NCBI GenBank assembly: GCA_937958475.1
Contig: CALFXR010000209.1
Coordinates: 1-44,247, forward strand
Reading direction: 5' to 3'
Length of the DNA: 44,247 nt
From: an uncultured Mesorhizobium sp.
GTDB taxonomy: Bacteria > Pseudomonadota > Alphaproteobacteria > Rhizobiales > Rhizobiaceae
Below the pieces are notes generated by a model. It was given only the letters and a program-made list of their open reading frames with translations. It made no database searches and was not told the DNA's origin. Both the position numbers and the translations under genes were made by a program. This document shows positions 1-6,783 of the stretch, piece by piece; the first letter of the stretch is position 1, and every line of letters begins with the position of its first letter.

Positions 1-55
1 GTCGCCGGCGACGGCGCCAACAAGCCGCGCGGCTTCCTCGACTACGACCAGGTCG
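1..55 (+). pseudogene. HK97-fold major capsid protein gene of another prophage, left fragment (interrupted)
   Basis: The frame starting at base 1 reads GDGANKPRGFLDYDQV, a stretch typical of the C-terminal half of HK97-family major capsid proteins (G-D-G-x-x-K-P-x-G-F-L). Reading continues into the inserted element and stops at 58-60. Removing 56-44194 and one copy of GGTCG restores an open frame that continues AEASWAWDKVGYIATGG at the right edge. The gene runs off the left edge of the window. It is not part of the Mu-type phage, which has its own gpT-like capsid protein. Confidence 0.85.
51..55 (+). repeat. Target-site duplication, left copy (GGTCG)
   Basis: GGTCG directly abuts the left TGTA terminus and recurs at 44195-44199 directly after the right TACA terminus. 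Five base pairs is the duplication length made by Mu-family transposition. Confidence 0.9.
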
Positions 56-60
56 TGTAA

Positions 61-81
61 TGCGCAAGAACGGATGGCACT
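61..81 (+). promoter_or_regulatory. Transposase-binding site L1 (left end)
   Basis: TGCGCAAGAACGGATGGCAC lies five bases inside the left terminus. It matches L2 and L3 and, in inverse orientation, R1 and R2, with the shared core GCGCAA-N8-TGGCA. By analogy with Mu attL this is where the transposase N-terminal domain binds. Confidence 0.8.
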
Positions 82-175
82 AACCGGGAATAGGCGGGAT
101 TTGCCGGGATTGGCCGAAAACCTCGGGAATTGCGGGCACTTGCGAGGAAACCGGCGGTGCGCGCCGCAGAACGAC

Positions 176-196
176 CGCGCAAGTTCAGATGGCACT
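176..196 (+). promoter_or_regulatory. Transposase-binding site L2
   Basis: CGCGCAAGTTCAGATGGCAC repeats the L1 core about 115 bp further in. The wide L1-L2 spacing resembles the arrangement of Mu attL, where an architectural protein bends the intervening DNA. The rest of 56-246 holds no gene. Confidence 0.8.
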
Positions 197-219
197 AAAA
201 GCCCGGCCGGCCGGTGCGG

Positions 220-240
220 CGCGCAAGTTCAGATGGCATC
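220..240 (+). promoter_or_regulatory. Transposase-binding site L3
   Basis: CGCGCAAGTTCAGATGGCAT is nearly identical to L2, sharing 19 of its first 20 bases, and starts 44 bp after it. It ends just before the stop codon of the leftward gene at 247. Confidence 0.8.
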
Positions 241-246
241 TGGGTT

Positions 247-654
247 TCACTGATCGAGGTCGCATATCTCGGTCAGCGCGCTCCACAGGGGATCAACGCT
301 GCCACCCGCGGCCGGGGATCCCTGGGCGCCCGTCTCCCAATGCTCGCCGGTCCTGAAACTGGCTAGGGCGACCGTTCCGGTCGCGATGTCGTAGCCGAAG
401 CGCCGAAACCCGACGTACCCGCCCAGGATGTTGCGGCCGTTGAACTCACCGCACACGAAATCCCGGTTCTGCGCGGCTCCGGCGCGTCTCATGGACCGGA
501 ACTGGGACGCGACGGGATCGTACATCCGCTCGCTGACGGCTGCGGCGGCTCGCTCGGCCATGTATGGAACGAGGGTGTTTTCGCCGACGAAAGATTGGCC
601 GAGGACAGGCTCGCAAAGTCCGAGCAACAGCGAAATCACCAGCCTAGCCCGCAT
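247..654 (-). CDS. Small secreted protein, candidate lysogenic-conversion gene
   Basis: 135 aa when started at the ATG at 654, which has a strong GGAGGAAAGCG ribosome-binding site; a longer frame to 765 has no such signal. Residues 1-20 (MRARLVISLLLGLCEPVLGQ) form a signal peptide, so the product is probably periplasmic or secreted. The mature part has two Cys (in DFVCGEF and EICDL) and a GGYVGFRRFGYD segment that I associate with small hypothetical exported proteins of Rhizobiales; I do not know their function. It lies left of the repressor and on the same strand, outside the lytic operons, the usual place for a gene expressed in the lysogen. A role in surface change or superinfection exclusion is inference. 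Confidence 0.75.
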   Translation of the reverse strand: MRARLVISLLLGLCEPVLGQSFVGENTLVPYMAERAAAAVSERMYDPVASQFRSMRRAGAAQNRDFVCGEFNGRNILGGYVGFRRFGYDIATGTVALASFRTGEHWETGAQGSPAAGGSVDPLWSALTEICDLDQ

Positions 655-716
655 CGCTTTCCTCCGGTCAACAGGGCAGCCGCATATCAGATCGGGCGCA
701 ATACTCCGCCGAACAG

Positions 717-739
717 AACTCCGAAACGCGTTCGGAGTT
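717..739. promoter_or_regulatory. 9-bp perfect inverted repeat, operator candidate
   Basis: AACTCCGAA at 717-725 and TTCGGAGTT at 731-739 form a perfect dyad with a 5-bp spacer. A third half-site AACTCCGAA is at 820-828, and a separate palindrome GGAAATATTTCC is at 741-752. All lie between the repressor stop (843) and the start of the secreted-protein gene (654), so they probably control that leftward gene. They differ from the TTC-N3-GAA sites of the early control region, so a different regulator may act here. Confidence 0.45.
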
Positions 740-842
740 AGGAAATATTTCCCAAACGTTGGCATTTCCTTTATATTACAATAAGTTCGCTAGTCCAGTT
801 CGTCGAGGCCGGATCATCGAACTCCGAAATTGGCTCTTGCGC

Positions 843-1535
843 TCAAATCCCGCCGCCAACCCAGCGGACGCGGCCGGCGACGGCGAGCTGGTCGACCTCA
901 TGCGGTGGAACCTCTTCAGTGACGTAACGCGGGTTGTCGCTCTTCAGCAGGACCGTGCCGTCGCGCAGGAGCTGGACCCGCTTGACCTTCACCTCGCCAT
1001 TGTAGGTGACGACGTAAACTCCGTCGCTGCGCACCCGGTCTATGCCGCGGTCGACCAGCATCAGATCGCCATGGGCGATGGTGTCGAACATGGAGTCGCC
1101 CTCGGCGATGAGGAACTGGGCATTGCCGGCGGCGACGCCGAGCTGCCGGAGCCACTGCTCGCGGAAGGGCACAACGGAAGGCTCGCCGTAGAGTTCGTCG
1201 GCAGTTGCGACCAGGCCGTTGCCGGCGCTGGCGCGAACGTCGAGCCTGGGCACTAGAACGAAGCCAGCGGGTGGGGCGTCAGCGCGAGTTGCCAAAGGGA
1301 CCGGACGATCACCTAAGACATATCGAGGGTCCGCGCCTGTGAATTTAGCAAAATTCCGGAGAAAATCGACGTCCGGAACGTTGTCGCCGCGCTCGTAATT
1401 TGCCAGCGCCCCAGCCGACACGCTGCAGGCCACAGCCGTCTCTTCAGCGGTCTTTCCAGCCGCTTCTCTCGCTGAAATCAAGCGTTTAGCTAGGTCTGTT
1501 TTCGGTTTGCGAGGACGTCCGGCCATGAAAAGCAT
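843..1535 (-). CDS. Phage repressor, HTH plus S24/LexA-like peptidase domain
   Basis: 230 aa. Residues about 14-70 form an XRE-type helix-turn-helix (ETAVACSVSAGALANYERG is the helix-turn-helix core). Residues 95-225 are an S24 domain with the nucleophile in GDSM (Ser148) and the general-base Lys in EVKVKR (about Lys185). An Ala-Gly pair in ASAGNG near residue 104 could be the self-cleavage site. The role is maintenance of lysogeny by binding the early control region, with SOS-linked self-cleavage likely from the family. Transcribed leftward, divergent from ner. No clear ribosome-binding site is seen; an alternative start is the ATG at 1526 (MAGRPRK). Confidence 0.9.
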   Translation of the reverse strand: MLFMAGRPRKPKTDLAKRLISAREAAGKTAEETAVACSVSAGALANYERGDNVPDVDFLRNFAKFTGADPRYVLGDRPVPLATRADAPPAGFVLVPRLDVRASAGNGLVATADELYGEPSVVPFREQWLRQLGVAAGNAQFLIAEGDSMFDTIAHGDLMLVDRGIDRVRSDGVYVVTYNGEVKVKRVQLLRDGTVLLKSDNPRYVTEEVPPHEVDQLAVAGRVRWVGGGI

Positions 1536-1539
1536 AAAA

Positions 1540-1548
1540 TTCGCAGAA
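1540..1548. promoter_or_regulatory. Operator candidate O1 (TTCGCAGAA)
   Basis: TTC-N3-GAA dyad just upstream of the early -35 box and immediately upstream of the repressor start. With O2 it also forms a longer inverted pair (AGAAAT...ATTTCT). It is probably bound by the repressor and/or Ner. Confidence 0.5.
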
Positions 1549-1554
1549 ATGGCG

Positions 1555-1583
1555 TTGATAAATCCGATTTCTGAGAATATCCT
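1555..1583 (+). promoter_or_regulatory. Early rightward promoter (Pe)
   Basis: A -35 box TTGATA (1555-1560), a 17-bp spacer and a -10 box TATCCT (1578-1583) give a good sigma-70 match, with the predicted start near 1590, upstream of ner. Operator candidate O2 fills the end of the spacer, so a bound repressor would block polymerase. This is the only strong promoter seen between the repressor and ner. Confidence 0.6.
1569..1577. promoter_or_regulatory. Operator candidate O2 (TTCTGAGAA)
   Basis: Second TTC-N3-GAA dyad, 29 bp centre-to-centre from O1, abutting the -10 box of the early promoter. Same half-sites and spacing as O1. Confidence 0.5.
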
Positions 1584-1661
1584 CCCTCTTAGTTATCCAA
1601 ATCACTCACCCGAGGGGCGAGGCTGGCAGGCCTTTCCCCCGGTTTTCGAACAGGAGCGGGC

Positions 1662-1946
1662 GTGACGGGCACCCCCACCCAGACATGGGACCGGCATTCG
1701 ATCCTCGCGGAGATCAAACGCCGGTACGGCTCGCTCAACGCGTTCGCGGCGACGACGAAGCTCGACGCCGCGCATTTTTCCGTGGCGCTCGGCGCGCCCT
1801 ATCCGAAGGCGGAGAGGATCATCTCCCGCGCGCTCGGCGTGCCGCTCAACCAACTCTGGCCCGACCGCTACGACACGGCCGGCCGCAGGCTTTCTAGCAG
1901 GCGTTCCGCAGCAAAGGCGAGTCCGGAAGAGCGGGGGGCGGCATGA
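1662..1946 (+). CDS. ner: Ner-like DNA-binding protein
   Basis: 94 aa from a GTG start with AGGAG five bases upstream. The core resembles the Ner/Nlp family of Mu-like phages: a helix-turn-helix in SLNAFAATTKLDAAHFSVAL followed by PYPKAERIISRALG and LWPDRY, the family signature. Ner shuts down early and repressor transcription and favours lytic growth in Mu. Its position as first gene rightward of the divergent repressor is the same as in Mu. The stop overlaps the start of the next small frame by 4 nt. Confidence 0.88.
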   Translation: MTGTPTQTWDRHSILAEIKRRYGSLNAFAATTKLDAAHFSVALGAPYPKAERIISRALGVPLNQLWPDRYDTAGRRLSSRRSAAKASPEERGAA

Positions 1947-2116
1947 CCCTCTCTCCGGAACTGAAAGCCGCCGTGGCCGCCATCAAGGCCGAGATGCGCA
2001 GGATCGCTACCGCTCCGTCGCTCGAAAGCCGGGTGCGAGCCTCTGCGCTGCCTCCACAGCGTCCTGAAAAGCCGTCGCGTACAACCGAAGGCGAAAACGC
2101 ATGCCCGCATCGCTGA
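1943..2116 (+). CDS. 57-aa hypothetical protein sharing a peptide with the transposase
   Basis: The ATG overlaps the ner stop in an ATGA junction and the frame runs to a TGA at 2114. Residues 14-22 (IKAEMRRIA) are identical to residues 576-584 of the transposase encoded at 4531-6777, followed in both by x-x-P-x-L, and 18 nt are identical. The rest is basic and Pro-rich. The last third overlaps a leftward gene (2007-2270) tail to tail, so one of the two may not be expressed. Function unknown; it could be a peptide that touches the transposase partner, but that is inference. Confidence 0.4.
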   Translation: MTLSPELKAAVAAIKAEMRRIATAPSLESRVRASALPPQRPEKPSRTTEGENACPHR

Positions 2117-2270
2117 CCCCATCGGCGACTTCGCCCGCATCGCGCGCCGCCGCTTCGACGGCCTCAGCGAAAACGCCGTCCCGCGCCATGGCAAGCCCAA
2201 GCAGGGTGTTCGTGACCGCCTCCAGCGCGGACACCCTGGCCGTCAACTCACTCAGTCCGGCTTCCTGCAT
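2007..2270 (-). CDS. 87-aa coiled-coil hypothetical protein, antisense in early operon
   Basis: Starts at an ATG with GGAGG five bases upstream (GGAGGCGACGATG on the minus strand). The N-terminus (LSELTARVSALEAVTNTLLG) has a heptad pattern, followed by an Ala/Glu-rich helical region and a basic tail. I do not recognise a family. It points against the early operon between ner and the ParB-like gene, so it would be silenced or read antisense during lytic growth and could be made in the lysogen. Confidence 0.6.
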   Translation of the reverse strand: MQEAGLSELTARVSALEAVTNTLLGLAMARDGVFAEAVEAAARDAGEVADGVSDAGMRFRLRLYATAFQDAVEAAQRLAPGFRATER

Positions 2271-2304
2271 CGTCGCCTCCGAATTCCGGTTCGAGGGGAT
2301 GAGA

Positions 2305-2338
2305 GGCCCCGGACGGCGCGGTAACGCCGACCGGGGCC
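2305..2338. other. Long GC-rich stem-loop between ner and parB-like gene
   Basis: GGCCCCGG (2305-2312) pairs with CCGGGGCC (2331-2338). Inside, after an A-A mismatch, CGGCG pairs with CGCCG around a CGGTAA loop. There is no U-tract on either side, so it is more likely an RNA-processing, stability or partial termination element than a plain terminator. The rest of 2271-2420 contains nothing else I can call. Confidence 0.5.
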
Positions 2339-2420
2339 GCAGTGCGAGAGCAGCTAAGCCGGTTTCCTCGGCCGCGGCCAGATCAATTCGACAGGCCGCG
2401 ATTGGCGGCGGAGAGCGGTC

Positions 2421-3269
2421 ATGACGGCAAATCCGTCCACACAGGGCGCGGTGCTAGACATCGTCGTGGCGCAGATCGTCGTCCCCGCCGGCCGGCGCAG
2501 GCTCGACCCGGCCTGGGTGGAGACGCTGGCCGACATGATGAGCGGTCCGGAGGATTGCAGCCCGATCGAGGTGATCGAGCGGGACGGCGCTCTCCATCTG
2601 GTTTTCGGAGCCCATCGCGTCGCCGCCGCACGGCGGAACGGCTGGCCAACCATTCCGGGCAGGGTGCGCAGACCCGCCGATTTCGCGCATGAAGCCGAGA
2701 TCACACTCCGCGAGATCATCGAGAACATGGGCCGGCGCGAGCTATCGGTGCTCGACCGAGCCGTCGACATCGCGCGATGGCGAGAGGTCTACGAGGCTGT
2801 TCACGGGGCGGTGAAGCCAGGCCGCCGGAAATTGTCGCAAGTTGCGACAATTGCGGACGACCCGGCGGAACGGTTCTCGGCGAGCTTCTCCGATGTCGCC
2901 CGCCAGACGCTCGGCCTTACCCGAGACGGCGTCTCCCGCGCCATGCGCATCGCCGCGATCCGGGCCGACGTCCGCGACCGCATGGCGCTGCATCCAATCG
3001 CCGACAACCAGTCGGATCTGCTGCAGCTGGCGGCCGAGCCGGCGGCGCGGCAGGCCGACATCGCGGCGCTGCTGACGGCGGAACCGCCGCAGGCGTCCAA
3101 CGTCGCCTCGGCGATCGCCATCCTCGACCGGACGCCGGCTCCGGCGCCGGAACCACGATGGCAGAAGGTGTCGACCGCGTTTTCGCAGCTGAAAGACACG
3201 GAACAGGCCCGCTTCTACGAACTGCATCAGGCCGGCTTCCTGCTCTGGCTGAAAGGGCGGCCCTCCTGA
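2421..3269 (+). CDS. ParB/Spo0J-like N-terminal domain protein
   Basis: 282 aa with GGAGAG upstream. Residues 10-90 hold a ParB N-terminal fold: VVPAGRRRLDP, then PIEVIERDG, then the GAHRVAAARRNGW box (GxHR). Residues 90-130 include EIIENMGRRELSVLDRA, as in ParB. The middle (SFSDVARQTLGLTRDGVSRAMR) looks like the helix-turn-helix DNA-binding part. Such ParB-like genes are common just after ner in transposable phages of alphaproteobacteria. The role may be DNA binding in replication or regulation; plasmid-type partitioning is unlikely since no ParA is present. The stop overlaps the next start by one base. Confidence 0.8.
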   Translation: MTANPSTQGAVLDIVVAQIVVPAGRRRLDPAWVETLADMMSGPEDCSPIEVIERDGALHLVFGAHRVAAARRNGWPTIPGRVRRPADFAHEAEITLREIIENMGRRELSVLDRAVDIARWREVYEAVHGAVKPGRRKLSQVATIADDPAERFSASFSDVARQTLGLTRDGVSRAMRIAAIRADVRDRMALHPIADNQSDLLQLAAEPAARQADIAALLTAEPPQASNVASAIAILDRTPAPAPEPRWQKVSTAFSQLKDTEQARFYELHQAGFLLWLKGRPS

Positions 3270-3724
3270 TGGCGCGCGCCCGCGACCAGCACACGCCCGA
3301 CCTGTTCCGCGACTACCGGCCGAAGCCGGTCGTCGAGCGGTTCCCGGCCGAGGACGTCAAGGCGTGGTCGCCTGCCGGGAGGCTCTCCAAGGCCGTCAGC
3401 CTGACGCTGACGGAGGCAAAGCAGAGCCGCGCGGAGATCGCCAAGGCGATGTCCGACTACCTGAAGGACGACGTGTCGAAGGCCACGCTCGACGCCTGTG
3501 CGAGCCAGGCCAAGGAACATTCGATCTCGGCGCTGCGGCTCGCCGCGCTCGCCGCCGTCACCGGCGACTTCCGCGCGTTCAACGCGCTGCTGGAAGACGC
3601 AGGGATGATCGTGATCCCGCGGAAATACGAGGCGCTGCTGCGCCGCGAGAAGGCGCGCGAGCTGCGCGAGCGCATGGAGCGCGAAGAGCAGGCCGCCGAC
3701 GCCGAATGGAAAGCCCAACGCTAG
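3269..3724 (+). CDS. Hypothetical early protein (transposable-phage type)
   Basis: 151 aa, starting at the ATG that overlaps the previous stop (TGATG). The sequence opens ARARDQHTPDLFRDY and continues with helical segments (SKAVSLTLTEAKQSRAEIAKAM, split here by composition) and a charged C-terminal coiled coil rich in R/E (KARELRERMEREEQ). Proteins with this opening recur next to ParB-like and transposase genes in Mu-like prophages of Rhizobiales; no function is known to me. Coupled to the ParB-like gene, it may act with it. Confidence 0.75.
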   Translation: MARARDQHTPDLFRDYRPKPVVERFPAEDVKAWSPAGRLSKAVSLTLTEAKQSRAEIAKAMSDYLKDDVSKATLDACASQAKEHSISALRLAALAAVTGDFRAFNALLEDAGMIVIPRKYEALLRREKARELRERMEREEQAADAEWKAQR

Positions 3725-3733
3725 GAGACGCCG

Positions 3734-3886
3734 ATGTTCAGCATCCGCAACCTCATCCGCACCGCCAGGGAGGACCCGTATCGCGTCGAGTTCGCGCTCA
3801 TCGTGATCGTGTTGGTCGTTCTGGCGATGACGGACCTCGCCGGTGTCGTCGGCGAAGCCGTCCGGACGGAGAGGGTGGGCCAATGA
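3734..3886 (+). CDS. 50-aa single-pass membrane protein
   Basis: GGAG at 3724-3727 precedes the ATG. One hydrophobic segment (FALIVIVLVVLAMTDLAGVV) spans residues about 20-39, with a basic N-terminus (positive inside). It overlaps the next start by 4 nt. Function unknown. Confidence 0.6.
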   Translation: MFSIRNLIRTAREDPYRVEFALIVIVLVVLAMTDLAGVVGEAVRTERVGQ

Positions 3887-3993
3887 GCGCCTTTACCGGC
3901 TTCGTCATCGGAGCGGCCTTGTGGGGCGCATTCCTTGTCGGCCTTCATCTCGTCTTCACCCGCACCCTGCCGCCCCGGAATCGCCGGTCATGA
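3883..3993 (+). CDS. 36-aa single-pass membrane protein
   Basis: ATG in an ATGA overlap with the preceding gene. A hydrophobic segment (FVIGAALWGAFLVGLHLVF) is followed by a basic tail (RTLPPRNRRS). Two consecutive tiny membrane proteins in an early operon suggest a paired host-directed function, but none can be assigned. Confidence 0.5.
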   Translation: MSAFTGFVIGAALWGAFLVGLHLVFTRTLPPRNRRS

Positions 3994-4307
3994 TCAAGCG
4001 GCCCTGCTCAGCTCCCGGTTGTTCCGGCGCCGCGCCGGGCCGCTTCAACGACTTCTGCCCCGACCACTTCTTCGCGATCCCGAAGGCCTACACCTCCATG
4101 CTGATGAGCTACCGCATCATGACCGCGAACGCTGCTGACGACGAGGCGCGATCGCATCTCGGCGAGCAGGCGGAATGCTTTCTCAGGCTCGCAATCAGCA
4201 AACTTTCCGCGGCGCCGACCTCCTCCCCGGCGCCTGCGGCCAGCGCCGGCCGTCCATCCTCCTCCCGGACGGCCGGCGCTCCCGACCAATCCGAAAGGAG
4301 AGCGTGA
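3990..4307 (+). CDS. Cys-rich hypothetical protein, possible zinc knuckle
   Basis: 105 aa. The N-terminus has Cys6, Cys11, Cys23 and His26 (CSAPGCSGAAPGRFNDFCPDH), a spacing compatible with one zinc site. The middle is helical and the last 40 residues are low-complexity Ser/Pro/Ala. Overlaps its neighbours by 4 nt and 1 nt. The zinc site is inference; no family recognised. Confidence 0.6.
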   Translation: MIKRPCSAPGCSGAAPGRFNDFCPDHFFAIPKAYTSMLMSYRIMTANAADDEARSHLGEQAECFLRLAISKLSAAPTSSPAPAASAGRPSSSRTAGAPDQSERRA

Positions 4308-4534
4308 TGGCGAAGATCGCGATCGCCGGCCAGATCGCCGAGGTCACGCGCGAGCTGGCACTTCGACGGAACGTCTACGCCGAGCGGGTCCGCGCCGGAA
4401 AGATGCGCCAGGCGGAAGCCGATCTCTGCACCGACCGGATGCAGGCGGTCCTGGCCACACTGATGTTCTGCCAGGAGCACGAAGCCGACATACGCGCCTT
4501 CATCGAGGCCAAGCGCAAGGCGTCGGCATCATGA
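4307..4534 (+). CDS. Small helical early protein
   Basis: 75 aa with AAAGGAG seven bases upstream. All-helical, with repeated charged/hydrophobic spacing (EVTRELALRRNVYAERVRAG, then RMQAVLATLMFCQEHEADI). Small proteins of this look commonly sit immediately before the transposase gene in Rhizobiales Mu-like prophages. The stop overlaps the transposase start by 4 nt, so production is probably coupled to it. Confidence 0.65.
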   Translation: MAKIAIAGQIAEVTRELALRRNVYAERVRAGKMRQAEADLCTDRMQAVLATLMFCQEHEADIRAFIEAKRKASAS

Positions 4535-6777
4535 AGGAGTGGCTGACCGCCCGCGAGATCGCCACCGAGGCCCTGCCGGACATGCCGGGCAGCGAACGCG
4601 GTGTCCAGATCTTTGCCGACCGCGCCGGCTGGAACATGCGCGAGGGGCTGTCGCGGCCGCGGCCCGGCCGCGGCGGCGCCATCGAGTACCATTTCCACCT
4701 GCTGCCGGTGCTGGCGCAGGCGGCCTATGCGAGCAAGCACATGCGCATGGAGCGGCCGGCCGCGGTGGCAAGGCCCGCGCCCGAGACCGACGTCAGCGCC
4801 CGCGCGGCGCAGGAGCGCGACGCGAGATTTGCGATCGTCGCGGCCTACCAGAAGTTCACCCGCGGGCTGCAGCTCGGCCACGCCACCCACGTCCAGGTGT
4901 TCACCGACCGCTACAACGCAGGCATGATCGACGTGCCCGGCTGGGTGCGGGAGATGGTGCCGACCGTTTCCAAGAGGTCCCTGATCCGCTGGCAATCGGC
5001 GAGGCGCGCGGGCAAGCGCGTCGGGTACGATCCCGCCGCGTCGCGCAAGGGCACGGGCGTGCTCGACACCGCCAACGGGGGGAAGGTGCGGGCGTTCATG
5101 CTCGGGCTGATCGCCCAGCAGCCGCACCTGTCGGCCGCCCAGGTGCGCACCCAGTGCCGCGCCGAGTTCGGCGATACCATCAAGACCGCTTCAAAGGGGC
5201 TTGAAGCCGAGGTTCCGATGCCGCCGGTGCGGACCTTCCAGCATGCGCTGAAGGGGCTGAAGGCCGATCACAAGGTCGAGCTGATCAAGCTCACAAACCC
5301 CGATCACTACCGCAGCACCCTGGCGCTGTCGGGCACCGGCACGCTCAGCCACATTTCCCAGGCCAACCAGCTCTGGCAGATCGACGCCTCGCCGATGGAT
5401 GCGCTGTGCACGGACGGGCGGCATTCGATCTACGGATGCATCGACATCGCGACGCGGCGCACGATCTGGTTCGTCTCGCGCACGCCGCGGGCCTCGGCAG
5501 TGGCGCTGCTTATCCGCAAGGCGATCCTCGCCTGGGGCGTGCCTGAGACGATCAAGACCGACAACGGCTCCGACTTCGCGGCGAAGGACACGCAGCGCCT
5601 GTTTGCGGCGCTCGGCATCGAGGCCCGGGCCTCGGTCGCCTACTCGCCCGAGCAGAAGGGCCATATCGAGCGCGCCATCGGCACGATGCAGCGCGCACTG
5701 GCGCCGCTGCTGCCCGGCTTCGTCGGCCATTCGGTCGCCGACCGCAAGGCGATCGAGAGCCGCAAGGCCTTCTCCAAGCGCCTGGGTGAAAGCGAGGCCG
5801 AGACCTTCGGCGTGACGCTCACCGGAGTGCTGCTGCAGACCTATGTCGACCGGTGGGCGGCGGAAGAATACGCCAACACGTCGCATGCGGGGCTGAACGA
5901 CGCGACGCCGGCCCAGGTCGCCATGGCGTCGGCAGCGCCGGTGCGCACCGTGGACGAGCGGGCGCTCGACCTGTTGCTGATGCCGGTGGCCGGCTCGGAC
6001 GGCCGGCGCAGGGTGACGAAGTTCGGCATCCGCATCGACCACCACCACTATCTCGCACCGTCCATCCTGCCGGGCACCGACGTCTTCGTGCGCATGGACC
6101 CGAACGACCTCGGCCGCGCCTTCGCCTTCGCCGAGGACGGCGGGACGTTCCTCGCCGAGGCGATCTGCCCCGAGATGCGCGGCATCCACCCGCAGACCTT
6201 CGTCAAGGCGGCGAAGGAGATCCACCGCGAGCTCGTCGACGGCGCCACCGCCGGGATCAAGGCCGAGATGCGCCGCATCGCCAAGGGGCCGGCGCTGATC
6301 GAACGGTCGCTGGAGGTGGCGCGGCGGGACGCGCCCAACGCCATCCCGCTGCCGAAGCGCTCGGAAGAGCATTCGACACGGGAGATCGCCGCAGCGATCG
6401 ACGCCGCGCGCCCGTGGCTGAACCCGACGCGCGAGCTTTCGCCGCGCGAGAAGGCCGAACAGCGCCGCATGATCGACGAGATGAGCCATGCCGAGAAGGC
6501 GGCGTTGCACGGCGAAGTCGAGGCCATGCTGCAGGCCCGCCAGGACGAGATCGAAGCGGCGCGCACCGCGCACCTGCCGAAGGACGCCAAGGTGGTCGCG
6601 CTGCCGGAGACGCCGAAGGAGCGGTACCGGCGCGCGGTGGCCATCGACGCCCAGGTCAAGGCCGGCGGCTGCCGGGCCGAGGACGCCATCTGGCTCGGCG
6701 GCTACCAGCTCTCGCCGGAGTTCAAGGCCCACAAGGGGCTGCACGAGGAGTTCGGGGACGCCTGGCTGGAGTCCTGA
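4531..6777 (+). CDS. A: MuA-like DDE transposase/integrase
   Basis: 748 aa. Residues 1-70 are the MuA-type winged DNA-binding domain (KEWLTAREIA...). The central catalytic core has Asp285 in LWQIDASPMDA, Asp344 in IKTDNGSDF and Glu380 in KGHIERAIGTM, giving D-x58-D-x35-E. Next comes the mu-transposase beta-barrel (about 480-570) and a C-terminal basic helical region (IKAEMRRIAKGP) corresponding to MuA domain III, which in Mu contacts MuB. It cuts and joins the phage ends at L1-L3 and R1-R2 for integration and replicative transposition. It is followed by the MuB homologue, as in Mu. Confidence 0.96.
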   Translation: MKEWLTAREIATEALPDMPGSERGVQIFADRAGWNMREGLSRPRPGRGGAIEYHFHLLPVLAQAAYASKHMRMERPAAVARPAPETDVSARAAQERDARFAIVAAYQKFTRGLQLGHATHVQVFTDRYNAGMIDVPGWVREMVPTVSKRSLIRWQSARRAGKRVGYDPAASRKGTGVLDTANGGKVRAFMLGLIAQQPHLSAAQVRTQCRAEFGDTIKTASKGLEAEVPMPPVRTFQHALKGLKADHKVELIKLTNPDHYRSTLALSGTGTLSHISQANQLWQIDASPMDALCTDGRHSIYGCIDIATRRTIWFVSRTPRASAVALLIRKAILAWGVPETIKTDNGSDFAAKDTQRLFAALGIEARASVAYSPEQKGHIERAIGTMQRALAPLLPGFVGHSVADRKAIESRKAFSKRLGESEAETFGVTLTGVLLQTYVDRWAAEEYANTSHAGLNDATPAQVAMASAAPVRTVDERALDLLLMPVAGSDGRRRVTKFGIRIDHHHYLAPSILPGTDVFVRMDPNDLGRAFAFAEDGGTFLAEAICPEMRGIHPQTFVKAAKEIHRELVDGATAGIKAEMRRIAKGPALIERSLEVARRDAPNAIPLPKRSEEHSTREIAAAIDAARPWLNPTRELSPREKAEQRRMIDEMSHAEKAALHGEVEAMLQARQDEIEAARTAHLPKDAKVVALPETPKERYRRAVAIDAQVKAGGCRAEDAIWLGGYQLSPEFKAHKGLHEEFGDAWLES

Positions 6778-6783
6778 CGGGAA

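Noticed and set aside
428..784. 118-aa plus-strand open frame over the secreted-protein gene
   Set aside because: No ribosome-binding site and the minus frame has a strong one with a signal peptide.
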